A stretch of 64,000 bases of DNA from Acidovorax benzenivorans (GTDB taxonomy: Bacteria; Pseudomonadota; Gammaproteobacteria; Burkholderiales; Burkholderiaceae_C), in the NCBI RefSeq assembly GCF_028680575.1, contig NZ_JAPCKI010000002.1, forward strand, positions 488,114 to 552,113. The letters run 5' to 3'. Shown in pieces: positions 1-7,151 of this stretch. A model generated the notes under the pieces. The model searched no databases. It was not told the origin of the DNA and saw only the letters and a list, made by a program, of their open reading frames with translations. The translations under genes and the position numbers were made by a program. Every line of letters begins with the position of its first letter. Positions within the stretch are counted from its first letter, which is position 1.

Positions 1-199
1 TGATGTTGGTGATGTCGGTGCGGGCTGCGGTCACGCGGGCGTCGTCGGCACGCTCTAGCACGTTGGGTACGATCAGCGCGGCCAGCACGCCGATGATCAC
101 CAGAACCACCATCAGTTCGATGAGGGTGAAACCACGGGCCACGGTCTTGGCAACGCGGCGGGGGGCGGAGCGCACGAGGAGGGAGAAAGAAGTGTTCAC
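1..199 (-). CDS. gspG: Type II secretion major pseudopilin GspG (5' end only)
   Basis: This is the N-terminal 66 codons of a leftward gene cut by the window edge. A GTG start at 199 gives a short basic leader followed by the prepilin signature RGFTLIELMVVLVIIGVLAA, a type III signal cleaved by prepilin peptidase between G and F. The sequence then continues IVPNVLERADDARVTAARTDI, the conserved alpha-helix of GspG/PulG major pseudopilins. The product would polymerise into the periplasmic pseudopilus that drives type II secretion. The divergent neighbour at 230 looks like another component of the same system, which supports GspG over a type IV minor pilin. Only the start is visible, so the remainder cannot be assessed. 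Confidence 0.85.
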   Translation of the reverse strand, partial: MNTSFSLLVRSAPRRVAKTVARGFTLIELMVVLVIIGVLAALIVPNVLERADDARVTAARTDITNI

Positions 200-229
200 T
201 GCTGGCGGTCTCTCGGATGGTCGAATCGC

Positions 230-700
230 GTGAATCATAATCGCCGCATGGTGACCAATACGTACAGCAAATGGGGCGTCCGCCTGGGGACTCTGGTGCT
301 TTGGGCAGCAGCCGGTGTCAGTGTGGCCTATTGGGGGCTGCGCCTGTCGTCGCCCTCGGCGGTTTCTGCCGCCCCGGCCGTGGCACCGGCCCCCGTGGCC
401 ATGGATGCGCAGGCTTTGGCGCGTTTGTTGGGGGCGGCGCCTGCAGCCTCTGGCGCTGCTGCGGCGCCGGTGGCCTCGGCTGCGAGCCGCTTCACGCTGA
501 TCGGGGTGCTGTCGGGGCGCAGCAGCGGGGGCGGGGCGGCGTTGATTGCCGTCGCCGGCAAACCGGCCAAGCCGTTCCGTGTGGGGGCTGCGGTGGATGA
601 GGGGCTGGTGCTGCAGGCCCTGGGCCCCCGGCAGGCGCAACTGGGGGCCAGCATGGGCGGGCCCGCCACGGTGACGCTGGACATGCCGCTCAAGAACTAA
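230..700 (+). CDS. GspC-like type II secretion inner-membrane protein
   Basis: A 156-residue protein with a single N-terminal membrane segment (about residues 18-36) and an Ala/Pro-rich linker. A C-terminal domain (about 85-156, beginning SRFTLIGVLSG) resembles the HR domain of GspC/PilP-type proteins, which binds the outer-membrane secretin. Full-length GspC proteins are longer and usually carry a C-terminal PDZ domain; none is present here, so this is a short form. The start is GTG at 230; ATG at 248 is an alternative that removes six residues. It is divergent from the gspG-like gene with a 30-bp gap, implying overlapping promoters. The family call rests on layout and context. Confidence 0.6.
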   Translation: MNHNRRMVTNTYSKWGVRLGTLVLWAAAGVSVAYWGLRLSSPSAVSAAPAVAPAPVAMDAQALARLLGAAPAASGAAAAPVASAASRFTLIGVLSGRSSGGGAALIAVAGKPAKPFRVGAAVDEGLVLQALGPRQAQLGASMGGPATVTLDMPLKN

Positions 701-726
701 GCAATTGTGGCCTGCGGCCTGTGGCC

Positions 727-1314
727 TCAGGCCAGTTCCCTGATTTCCCACTCCCCCCAGCCAGGTGCCGCCACGGGCCAGTCCTCCGGGCGGGGCAGAG
801 CGTTGTCTCCACGCAGCTGCAGCCAGGCCACGCAGCGCGCCACCCCGGCGTGGGTGATCCACACCACGTCCTTCACGCCATGCTCGGTGCGCCATCCCTG
901 GGTGGTCTGCAGGGCTGCCGCTACGCGGTGCAGCATGTGGACCAGGCTTTCGCCCCCGCCGGGTGCATGGGTGGCGAACGCGGCCACCCAGGTGTCGATG
1001 TCGCTTTTGCCGATGGCGTCCCAGGTTTGCCCTTCCCAGCGGCCAAAGTCCATTTCGCGCAGGCGCGCGTCTGGGGTAGATGCCAAATCTGGCCTGAGCG
1101 CTTGTAATTCAAGCGCTAGCAGCTCACATCTTTGTAGCGTGGAGTGCGTCACCCGCGCTCTGGAGGGCAGCGCCGTTGCCAGGCGCTCCGCCGCAGCGCG
1201 GGTGGCCTGTGCGTCCGCCGGTACGTCCAGCACGCCGTAGCAGGTGCCTGGGGCGACGAGCGGGGCCGCATGGCGCACCAGCCACAGGCGGGTGGGGGTG
1301 GGGTGGGGCGTCAT
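727..1314 (-). CDS. cobC: Alpha-ribazole phosphatase / histidine phosphatase family (CobC)
   Basis: A 195-residue protein of the histidine phosphatase superfamily. The phosphate-binding motif reads LVRHAAP (catalytic His about residue 15), with the conserved EMDFGRWEGQTWDAI segment and a second His in WITHAGVARC. In cobalamin nucleotide-loop assembly CobC removes phosphate from alpha-ribazole-5'-phosphate or adenosylcobalamin-5'-phosphate. The ATG at 1314 overlaps the stop of cobS by four bases (ATGA), so the two are translationally coupled and the pathway assignment is good. Oddity: the codons for CELLALELQALRP (about 1091-1125) coincide with a copy of the dispersed AGCTGCTAGCGCTT repeat and include the codons CTA and TTA, rare in such GC-rich DNA. 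Confidence 0.85.
   Translation of the reverse strand: MTPHPTPTRLWLVRHAAPLVAPGTCYGVLDVPADAQATRAAAERLATALPSRARVTHSTLQRCELLALELQALRPDLASTPDARLREMDFGRWEGQTWDAIGKSDIDTWVAAFATHAPGGGESLVHMLHRVAAALQTTQGWRTEHGVKDVVWITHAGVARCVAWLQLRGDNALPRPEDWPVAAPGWGEWEIRELA
1091..1125 (-). repeat. Dispersed palindromic repeat, copy 1 (inside cobC)
   Basis: On the minus strand this reads AGCTGCTAGCGCTT, a 7-base loop, then AAGCGCTCAGGCC. This is the core of a repeat found nine times in the window. Here it is translated in frame within cobC. Confidence 0.7.
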
Positions 1315-2117
1315 AGCCAGCGCAGTGCGATGGCCGCGCCCAGGTAGAACCCGATCTCGCTTACCTGCTGCGTGGCGCCCAAGCAGTCCCCCGTGAAACC
1401 CTGCAACCGGCGGGCAAACCAGCGCGCCATCCAGGCCGCACAGAGTCCACTGAGGGTGATGGATGCTATTAAAAAGAGAGCTGGTTGAGTATATCCGACC
1501 AGCGCTAGGGGCGGAAAACACCAAAAAACCGCCGCGACCAGGGCGGTGCCTGAAATCTGGTCGGCCAGCGGTTTGCTTTTGGATCGCGCCGTATCGCCCA
1601 CATGCGGCAGGCTGCGCACGATGAGCAGGGGCCAAAAGCGCGACAGCACATGCGCGCCGACCAGGGCGGCGAGCGCCACCGGCAGGCTGTGCGTACCCAG
1701 CAGCGCCAGCAGGCTGAGCTTGGCCAGCAGCGCCAGCACCAGCGCCATGGCCCCGAAGGCGCCGATGCGCGAGTCCTTCATGATGTCCAGCGCGCGTTCG
1801 CGGTCGTAGCTGCCGCCCAGGCCGTCGGCGACGTCGGCCAGGCCGTCTTCATGAAACCCCCCGGTCATCAGCACCGTGGCGACGGTGCAGAACACGGCGG
1901 CCACGGCCGGGGCCAGCGGGTTGGGCGCCAGGGCCCAGTGCAGTGCGGCGTACACGGCGGTGGCCAGCAGCGCCGCCAGCCAGCCAATGCCCGGAAAGTG
2001 CGCTGCGCTGGCCCGCAGCATGGCGGGGCTGTACCCCACCCAGTCTGCCAGCCGCCCGGTGACGGGAATGCGGGTGAAGAACTGCACGGCCAGCAGGTAG
2101 TGGCGCAGGGCTTGCAT
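1311..2117 (-). CDS. cobS: Adenosylcobinamide-GDP ribazoletransferase (cobalamin synthase)
   Basis: A 268-residue polytopic membrane protein of the CobS/CobV family. It joins adenosylcobinamide-GDP to alpha-ribazole, the last assembly step of cobalamin. It shows the N-terminal FFTRIPV motif, the hallmark GGFHEDGLADVADGLGG segment (about residues 86-102) with acidic Mg-binding residues, and DSRIGAFG. Length is normal for the family. It lies 84 bp after ilvA and overlaps cobC by four bases. An AT-rich stretch at about 1465-1512, encoding LALVGYTQPALFLIAS in a membrane helix, matches the dispersed repeat family of this chromosome in antisense orientation. Confidence 0.93.
   Translation of the reverse strand: MQALRHYLLAVQFFTRIPVTGRLADWVGYSPAMLRASAAHFPGIGWLAALLATAVYAALHWALAPNPLAPAVAAVFCTVATVLMTGGFHEDGLADVADGLGGSYDRERALDIMKDSRIGAFGAMALVLALLAKLSLLALLGTHSLPVALAALVGAHVLSRFWPLLIVRSLPHVGDTARSKSKPLADQISGTALVAAVFWCFPPLALVGYTQPALFLIASITLSGLCAAWMARWFARRLQGFTGDCLGATQQVSEIGFYLGAAIALRWL
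1465..1512 (+). repeat. Dispersed repeat, copy 2 (inside cobS, degenerate)
   Basis: The plus strand begins GCTATTAAAAAGAGAGCTG and ends AGCGCTAGGGGC, matching the 5' flank and 3' arm of the same family; the centre has drifted. It lies antisense within the coding sequence of cobS. Confidence 0.55.
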
Positions 2118-2138
2118 GGGCGGGCTGTAGCTGTGTCA

Positions 2139-2185
2139 GATTTGATAGCTACCAGCGCTTGATGGATAAGCGCTAGAGGCCAATT
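2139..2185 (+). repeat. Dispersed palindromic repeat, copy 3 (ilvA-cobS gap)
   Basis: It carries the family parts GATAGCTACCAGCGCTT, a short loop, then AAGCGCTAGAGGCC and an AT-rich tail. It fills most of the 84-bp gap between ilvA and cobS and could fold in the mRNA of that operon. Confidence 0.75.
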
Positions 2186-2200
2186 TAATCCACATTCTGG

Positions 2201-3760
2201 TTACTTGGACCGCAGGAACAGCCGGTAGGCCGGGTTCAGCGTTTCTTCCACATACGGATAGCCCAGCGTGGCCAGGAAGGCGTCGAACGTGGCAGCGTCT
2301 TCGGGCGGCACCTGTATGCCCACGAGGATGCGGCCATAGTCCGCGCCTTGGTTGCGGTAGTGGAACAGGCTGATGTTCCAGGTCGGCTGCATCAGGCTCA
2401 AAAACTTGAGCAGCGCGCCTGGCCGTTCGGGAAAAGTAAAACGCATCAACCGCTCGTCCTGCGCCAGGGCCGAGTGCCCGCCCACCAGGTGGCGCAGGTG
2501 CTCTTTGGCCAGCTCGTCGTGGGTCAGGTCCAGCGCCTCGAAGCCGTGGCGGCCGAAGTTCTTGGCGATTTTTTCTGATTCGCCCTTGCCTTGCGTGGTC
2601 AGTCCCACAAACACGTGGGCCCGTGCCGCGTCGCTGATGCGGTAGTTGAACTCGGTCACGTTGCGCGGGCCGCCAGGCAGGCCACCCACCACTTCACAAA
2701 AGCGGCGGAAGCTGCCGCGCTCTTCGGGGATGGTGACGGCCAGCAGCGCCTCGCGCTCCTCGCCCACCTCGGCGCGCTCGGCCACGAAGCGCAGGCGGTC
2801 GAAATTCATGTTGGCGCCGCAGAGGATGGCTGCGTAGGTCTCGCCCTTGGTCTTCTTTTCAGCAACGTACTGCTTGATGGCGGCCACGGCCAGGGCACCG
2901 GCAGGTTCGACGATGCTGCGCGTGTCCACAAAGATGTCCTTGATGGCGGCGCAGACGGCGTCGGTATCGACGGTGATGTAGTCATCGACCAGGCCTTGCG
3001 CCACGCGGAAGGTTTCCTCCCCCACCAGTTTCACCGCCGTGCCGTCGGAGAACAGGCCCACATCGGCCAGCGTCACGCGCTCGTGGGCCTGCACCGACTG
3101 GATCATCGCGTCCGAGTCGTTCATTTGCACGCCGATCACCTTGATCTCGGGCCGCACGGCCTTGATGTAGTTGGCCACGCCCGAGATGAGCCCACCGCCG
3201 CCAATGGCCACAAACACGGCATCGAGCTGGTTGCTGCCCAGACTTTGCAGCTGGCGCAGGATCTCCATGGCAATGGTGCCCTGGCCGGCAATCACGTCCG
3301 GGTCGTCGAACGGGTGCACAAAGGTCAGGCCCTGTTCCTTCTCCAACTTGACCGAGTGACCGTAGGCGTCGGAATAGCTGTCGCCAAACAGCACCACTTC
3401 ACCGCCGAGCGTCTTCACCGCGTCGATCTTGAGTTGCGGCGTGGTGGTGGGCATGACGATGACGGCGCGCGTTCCCAGCTTGTGGGCGCTCATGGCCACG
3501 CCCTGGGCGTGGTTGCCGGCTGAGGCGCAGATCACGCCGCGCGCCAACTGCTCGGGCGTGAGGTGCGCCATCTTGTTGTAGGCACCACGCAGCTTGAAGC
3601 TGAACACGGGTTGCTGGTCCTCGCGCTTCAAGAGCACTTTGTTGTGCAGGCGGCGGCTGAGGTTCTTGGCGGGCTCCAGCGTCGACTCCACCGCCACGTC
3701 GTACACGCGGGCGGTCAGGATTTTTTTGAGGTAGTCGGCGGGGGTGAGGTGCTGGGTCAT
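2201..3760 (-). CDS. ilvA: Biosynthetic threonine ammonia-lyase
   Basis: A 519-residue PLP enzyme converting threonine to 2-oxobutanoate, the first step towards isoleucine. The PLP lysine lies in SFKLRGAYNKM (about K56) and the phosphate-binding loop in GGGGLISGVA. Two C-terminal ACT-like regulatory domains (about 335-410 and 430-515) mark the long, isoleucine-inhibited biosynthetic form rather than the short catabolic TdcB. The ATG at 3760 (MTQHLTPADY) is chosen over the longer open frame because it starts at the conserved N-terminus. It reads leftward into cobS/cobC, separated by a repeat element. Confidence 0.95.
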   Translation of the reverse strand: MTQHLTPADYLKKILTARVYDVAVESTLEPAKNLSRRLHNKVLLKREDQQPVFSFKLRGAYNKMAHLTPEQLARGVICASAGNHAQGVAMSAHKLGTRAVIVMPTTTPQLKIDAVKTLGGEVVLFGDSYSDAYGHSVKLEKEQGLTFVHPFDDPDVIAGQGTIAMEILRQLQSLGSNQLDAVFVAIGGGGLISGVANYIKAVRPEIKVIGVQMNDSDAMIQSVQAHERVTLADVGLFSDGTAVKLVGEETFRVAQGLVDDYITVDTDAVCAAIKDIFVDTRSIVEPAGALAVAAIKQYVAEKKTKGETYAAILCGANMNFDRLRFVAERAEVGEEREALLAVTIPEERGSFRRFCEVVGGLPGGPRNVTEFNYRISDAARAHVFVGLTTQGKGESEKIAKNFGRHGFEALDLTHDELAKEHLRHLVGGHSALAQDERLMRFTFPERPGALLKFLSLMQPTWNISLFHYRNQGADYGRILVGIQVPPEDAATFDAFLATLGYPYVEETLNPAYRLFLRSK

Positions 3761-3882
3761 GGCAGGTGCTGGAGGGAGAGCCCCCATTGGCACAGGGCGG
3801 GCGGGGGCCCACATCATAGGGCGTCGTCCTTGGCAGGCCCGCTGCCCCAGAAGGCACCCGGTACGGAGCGCGACGACCGGGC

Positions 3883-3914
3883 AAAAAAAAGCCCCGGGCC
3901 GTGAGGCCTGGGGC
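3883..3914 (-). terminator. Rho-independent terminator on the minus strand, with no upstream gene
   Basis: A 10-bp GC stem (3891-3900 with 3905-3914, loop GTGA) is followed on the minus strand by eight U residues (3890-3883). No leftward protein gene lies to its right; the next gene, at 4127, reads rightward. It therefore probably ends a non-coding transcript. Confidence 0.8.
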
Positions 3915-4020
3915 TAATCCATCCTTTGAGGAGATGGAGGAGACAATCGGTGCGAGGCAAGTGCCGGAGACCGGGCTTCTTGCCGCCTGCCCTTTCTGTT
4001 CAAAAGCGGCAGCGCATGGG
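3883..4020 (-). ncRNA. Candidate small RNA ending at the orphan terminator
   Basis: The approximate span is inferred. On the minus strand, upstream of the terminator, lie two further possible hairpins: GGCAAG pairing with CTTGCC, and CCATC pairing with GATGG. A pyrimidine stretch TCTCCTCCATCTCCTC is partly unpaired and resembles anti-Shine-Dalgarno motifs of known bacterial sRNAs. A possible promoter with CTAAAC as a -10-like box lies near 4022-4030, just downstream of a palindrome at 4037-4057. No family could be named. RNA evidence would be needed to confirm it. Confidence 0.4.
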
Positions 4021-4036
4021 CGAAGTTTAGCGCGAG

Positions 4037-4057
4037 TTTTGCTGCGATGCAGCAAAA
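4037..4057. promoter_or_regulatory. Palindrome upstream of the OsmC-like gene
   Basis: Two perfect 9-bp arms, TTTTGCTGC and GCAGCAAAA, are separated by three bases. The position, about 70 bp before the OsmC-like start and near the proposed small-RNA promoter, fits an operator. The factor is unknown. Confidence 0.4.
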
Positions 4058-4126
4058 TCCGCATCAAATTCTTTTCGCTGCGGTTTTCCGTGCGAAAAAA
4101 CCACGTGTCACACAGGAGAAACACAA

Positions 4127-4576
4127 ATGGAATGCACAGTCAGTTGGACCGGCGGGGCGGGAACCCGCTCTGGCATGGGTTTTGTCGCTGAAACCGGCAG
4201 CGGCCATGTTTTGACCATGGATGGTGCGCCCGATGCCGCCAACCCGGCCAACGGCGGCCAGAACCTGGCGCCCCGGCCCATGGAGACCGTGTTGGCGGGC
4301 ACGGGGGGCTGCACGGCCTACGATGTGGTGCTCATCCTCAAACGGGGCCGCCACGATGTGCGTGGCTGCAGCGTCAAACTGACCACCGAACGCGCCCAGA
4401 CAGATCCCAAGGTGTTCACGAAGATCCACATGCACTTCACCGTCACGGGCAAGGGCATCCCGGCTGCCGCCGTGGAGCGTGCCATCGCCATGAGCCACGA
4501 CAAATATTGTTCGGCCAGCATCATGCTGGGCAAGACCGCCGAAATCACCACGGGCTTCGAGGTGCTGGAGGCCTGA
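4127..4576 (+). CDS. OsmC/Ohr family thiol peroxidase-like protein
   Basis: A 149-residue protein of the OsmC family (YhfA-like subgroup). The two conserved redox cysteines are at about C62 in GTGGCTAYDV and C128 in DKYCSASIML, the usual Ohr/OsmC spacing. Family members reduce organic hydroperoxides in the cytosol; the YhfA subgroup is poorly characterised. A good ribosome site (CAGGAGAAACAC) precedes the ATG at 4127. It stands alone, convergent with coq7. A 9-bp-arm palindrome about 70 bp upstream may be its operator. Confidence 0.88.
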   Translation: MECTVSWTGGAGTRSGMGFVAETGSGHVLTMDGAPDAANPANGGQNLAPRPMETVLAGTGGCTAYDVVLILKRGRHDVRGCSVKLTTERAQTDPKVFTKIHMHFTVTGKGIPAAAVERAIAMSHDKYCSASIMLGKTAEITTGFEVLEA

Positions 4577-4603
4577 TAGGGTGGTGCGCCGCCGGACTGA
4601 CTG

Positions 4604-4684
4604 CTGAACCGGGCTGAGGTTGCTGCGCGTGTGGAGTGTCCCGTGTGTTTGTGGTGCACCTGCCGCCTGCGTTGCCCGGTTCAG
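4604..4684. repeat. Widely spaced inverted repeat between the OsmC-like gene and coq7
   Basis: CTGAACCGGGC (4604-4614) and GCCCGGTTCAG (4674-4684) are perfect 11-bp inverted repeats flanking a 59-bp spacer. They fill the gap between two convergent genes. There is no U-run, so this is not a classical terminator. Confidence 0.55.
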
Positions 4685-4687
4685 TGT

Positions 4688-5305
4688 TCAAAGATAGTGC
4701 GCCGTGGTGGTCATCACCTTGGCAGCGCCTTTCATGGCAAGACGCACCGGGGTGGGTAACTCCATCGCACCGGCGGCGCGTGCCTGGTCTGCGTGCCGTT
4801 CTTCATCTTGCTTCATCCGGGCCACCACGGCCCGCGATGCCTGATCCTGCTCGGGAAGCCTTTCGAGGTGGCTTTGCAGGTGTGCAGCCACCTGGGTTTC
4901 CGTCTCCACCACAAACCCCAGGTTGGCCCGGTCGCTGACCTTGGCGGCCACCAGCCCGAGCGCAAAGGCCCCTGCGAACCACAGCGGGTTGAGCAGGCTA
5001 GGGCGTGCGCCCAGTGCGTCCAGGCGCTGCTGCGTCCACGCCAAATGATCGGTTTCTTCGCGCGCCGCAGCCTGCAGATGGCTCCGCAGGGCTGGGTCGC
5101 GAGTGACTGCCGCCTGCGCGCTGTAAAGCGCCTGGGCGCACACTTCACCGACATGGTTCACCCGCATCAGCGCCCCTGCCAGCTTTTTCTGCGCAGGGTC
5201 GAGCGAGGCCTCGGGCATGCCCTGCGCAGGCGTCTGTTCTGAGGCGTGGGGTTGGGCAAACAGTGTGCGCAGTGCGTTGTCTGCCGCAGTAAAAAAAGCG
5301 TCCAT
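4688..5305 (-). CDS. coq7: Demethoxyubiquinone hydroxylase (Coq7-like)
   Basis: A 205-residue di-iron carboxylate protein that hydroxylates the ubiquinone precursor at C6, a late step of ubiquinone synthesis at the inner membrane. The iron ligands are visible as conserved Glu and His residues in [29 protein letters not shown] and DEERHADQA. It starts at ATG 5305 ([12 protein letters not shown]); the open frame extends further upstream without homology. Many betaproteobacteria use this enzyme instead of or beside UbiF. Confidence 0.93.
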   Translation of the reverse strand: MDAFFTAADNALRTLFAQPHASEQTPAQGMPEASLDPAQKKLAGALMRVNHVGEVCAQALYSAQAAVTRDPALRSHLQAAAREETDHLAWTQQRLDALGARPSLLNPLWFAGAFALGLVAAKVSDRANLGFVVETETQVAAHLQSHLERLPEQDQASRAVVARMKQDEERHADQARAAGAMELPTPVRLAMKGAAKVMTTTAHYL

Positions 5306-5620
5306 GGAAAGCTCTCGGATGGCAATGGCGTCGAAACACAAATTGCACCTGGATACAAAAAACCGCAAGGCAAGGCACAGGAGTTGCATGCGCCAATCGT
5401 GATTTTGCCTGTGCGCACTGAAATGTTGCAACACTGCAACGAATTTCCCCTTTCGGGGCGATTGTGGGTGAATTCCTTTGCGAAACCGGGCCGGGTCTGG
5501 TGCAATAAGAGCAACTTCCCCACCAGGAGGTTGGCCCGGGAAACCGGCGGGACTGTGCAGGTGTTTTCACCATAGACCCCCCGTACCGGAGCCCGATGTT
5601 TAACCTTGGAGTAACTCGCA
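5306..5620 (+). promoter_or_regulatory. Long leader/promoter region of the porin gene
   Basis: This 315-bp gap holds no gene. It contains the inverted repeat GTTGCA (5425-5430) / TGCAAC (5435-5440) with a 4-bp spacer, and ends in a strong ribosome site before ATG 5621. The length suggests a long untranslated leader or an additional regulatory RNA, but none is identified. Confidence 0.4.
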
Positions 5621-6667
5621 ATGAAAAAATCCCTGATTGCCCTGGCTGTGCTGGCTGCTTCCGGCGCTGCAATGGCTCAATCTTCCGTGACCCTGTTTGG
5701 CGTGGTTGACGCAACCTACGCTTACGGTTCCGGCAGCGTCGCTAACAAGTCGCAACTGACGAACTCCGGCTACAATAGCAGCCGTCTGGGTTTCCGCGGC
5801 GTTGAAGACCTGGGTGGCGGCCTGTCCGCTTCGTTCTGGCTCGAAGCTGGCGTGAACAACGACAACGGCACCGGCGGCGTTACCAACACCAACAACCAAG
5901 CAGCTACCAGCACTGGCGGCGGCCTGACTTTCAACCGTCGTTCGACGGTTAGCCTGAACGGCGGCTTCGGTGAAGTGCGTCTGGGCCGTGACTACACTCC
6001 CCAATTCTGGAACCTGACCGTGTTCGATCCGTTCGGCACGAACGGCGTGGGCACCACCCAAACCCTGAACTCCAGCCTGGGTGGCCCTACCACCATCCGC
6101 GCTTCCAACGCCATCGGCTACTTCCTGCCTGGCAACCTGGGCGGCTTCTACGGCCAAGCTCAGTACTACATGGGTGAAAACCTGAGCAACGCTGCCAACA
6201 AGAAGGACGGCAACGGCCTGGCACTGCGCGCTGGTTACGCTAACGGCCCCATCAACGCCGCTATCGCATTCTCCGAAACCAAGTTCCTGACGGGCAACAT
6301 CAAGGCTGTGAACCTGGGCGGTCAATACGACCTGGGCGTGGCCAAGATCATGGCTCACTACAACCAAGACAAGATCAGCGGCGGCAACGACGGCAAGGGC
6401 TTCCTGATCGGTGGTCTGGTTCCCGTGGGTGCTGGCGAAGTTCGTCTGTCCTACTCCACCTACAAGGTTGACACCGTTGGTGCTGATCCCCGTTCCAACA
6501 AGCTGGCTCTGGGCTACGTGCACAACCTGTCCAAGCGCACGGCTCTGTACGCAACGTACGCTCACCTGACCAACAAGAACGGCGCTGCACAAGCTCTGAA
6601 CGGTGCTGTGACTGGTGTGAACAGCAACTCCAACGGCTACGACTTCGGTATCCGTCACAGCTTCTAA
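5621..6667 (+). CDS. Major outer-membrane porin (Omp32-like, Gram-negative porin family)
   Basis: A 348-residue trimeric 16-strand beta-barrel porin of the betaproteobacterial Omp32/OmpC group. A clean signal peptide (MKKSLIALAVLAASGAAMAQ, cleaved about residue 20) is followed by SSVTLFGVVDATYAYGSG, the typical first strand. The protein ends in a C-terminal phenylalanine (RHSF) as needed for BAM-dependent assembly. Codons favour AAC, GCT and CTG and third-position GC is lower than in neighbours, the mark of a very highly expressed gene. It stands alone with its own promoter region and a strong terminator at 6711-6733. The Omp32 paralogue is anion-selective; selectivity here is inferred only. 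Confidence 0.93.
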   Translation: MKKSLIALAVLAASGAAMAQSSVTLFGVVDATYAYGSGSVANKSQLTNSGYNSSRLGFRGVEDLGGGLSASFWLEAGVNNDNGTGGVTNTNNQAATSTGGGLTFNRRSTVSLNGGFGEVRLGRDYTPQFWNLTVFDPFGTNGVGTTQTLNSSLGGPTTIRASNAIGYFLPGNLGGFYGQAQYYMGENLSNAANKKDGNGLALRAGYANGPINAAIAFSETKFLTGNIKAVNLGGQYDLGVAKIMAHYNQDKISGGNDGKGFLIGGLVPVGAGEVRLSYSTYKVDTVGADPRSNKLALGYVHNLSKRTALYATYAHLTNKNGAAQALNGAVTGVNSNSNGYDFGIRHSF

Positions 6668-6710
6668 TATCGTCGGCTGGCTTTGGCCAGTTGTTGATAC
6701 ACAAGCTTAA

Positions 6711-6733
6711 AAGCCGCCTTCGGGCGGCTTTTT
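6711..6733 (+). terminator. Terminator of the porin gene
   Basis: AAGCCGCC, loop TTCG, GGCGGCTT, then a T-rich run: an 8-bp stem with an extra-stable UUCG tetraloop. Confidence 0.93.
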
Positions 6734-7017
6734 CGTTTTTGGGTATTCATTTCAGAGGTTATTTGCTGCACTTGGGGTGGTACTTTTACTGGTGCGCCTG
6801 TGTTGATTCAAGCTGGAGTGCGCGTGGAGCGACTTGTTCTCTGGCGATGCATTGCAATCTGCTGAACATCGCCTGTGGTGCTCTGCGGCTTAAGGGGGCT
6901 CAATCCAAGAAATTCCCTCGGATGAGGGGTGAGCCAGCTAGGGCTTGTTTGGGTCGGTGCTGGGGGGGGCGAACTGCGCGGGTGCAAATAGGCATGCCCG
7001 AAAAGTGGAGTTTTAGC

Positions 7018-7033
7018 TGGCACCAACCTTGCA
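7018..7033 (+). promoter_or_regulatory. Sigma-54 (-24/-12) promoter of the peptide transporter operon
   Basis: TGGCACCAACCTTGCA matches the RpoN consensus TGGCACG-N4-TTGCW, with the invariant GG and GC exactly ten bases apart. The predicted start is near 7045, giving a leader of about 107 bases before ATG 7152. The rest of the 484-bp gap (6668-7151) shows no gene; activator sites upstream are expected but not recognised. Confidence 0.75.
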
Positions 7034-7151
7034 TAAAGGACGCTGTGTCGGCGCTGCTATAGGCCCTTCGTTGCACCGGGGATTCAGGGATTTCCCGTTG
7101 GCTATAGAGCAACCTTTACTGCATAGTAAAACTTTTAAACAAGAGGGTTCC

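Noticed and set aside
5600..6658. Minus-strand frame antisense to the porin
   Set aside because: Val/Gln-rich low-complexity translation that mirrors the porin codons; the plus strand encodes a complete porin with signal peptide.
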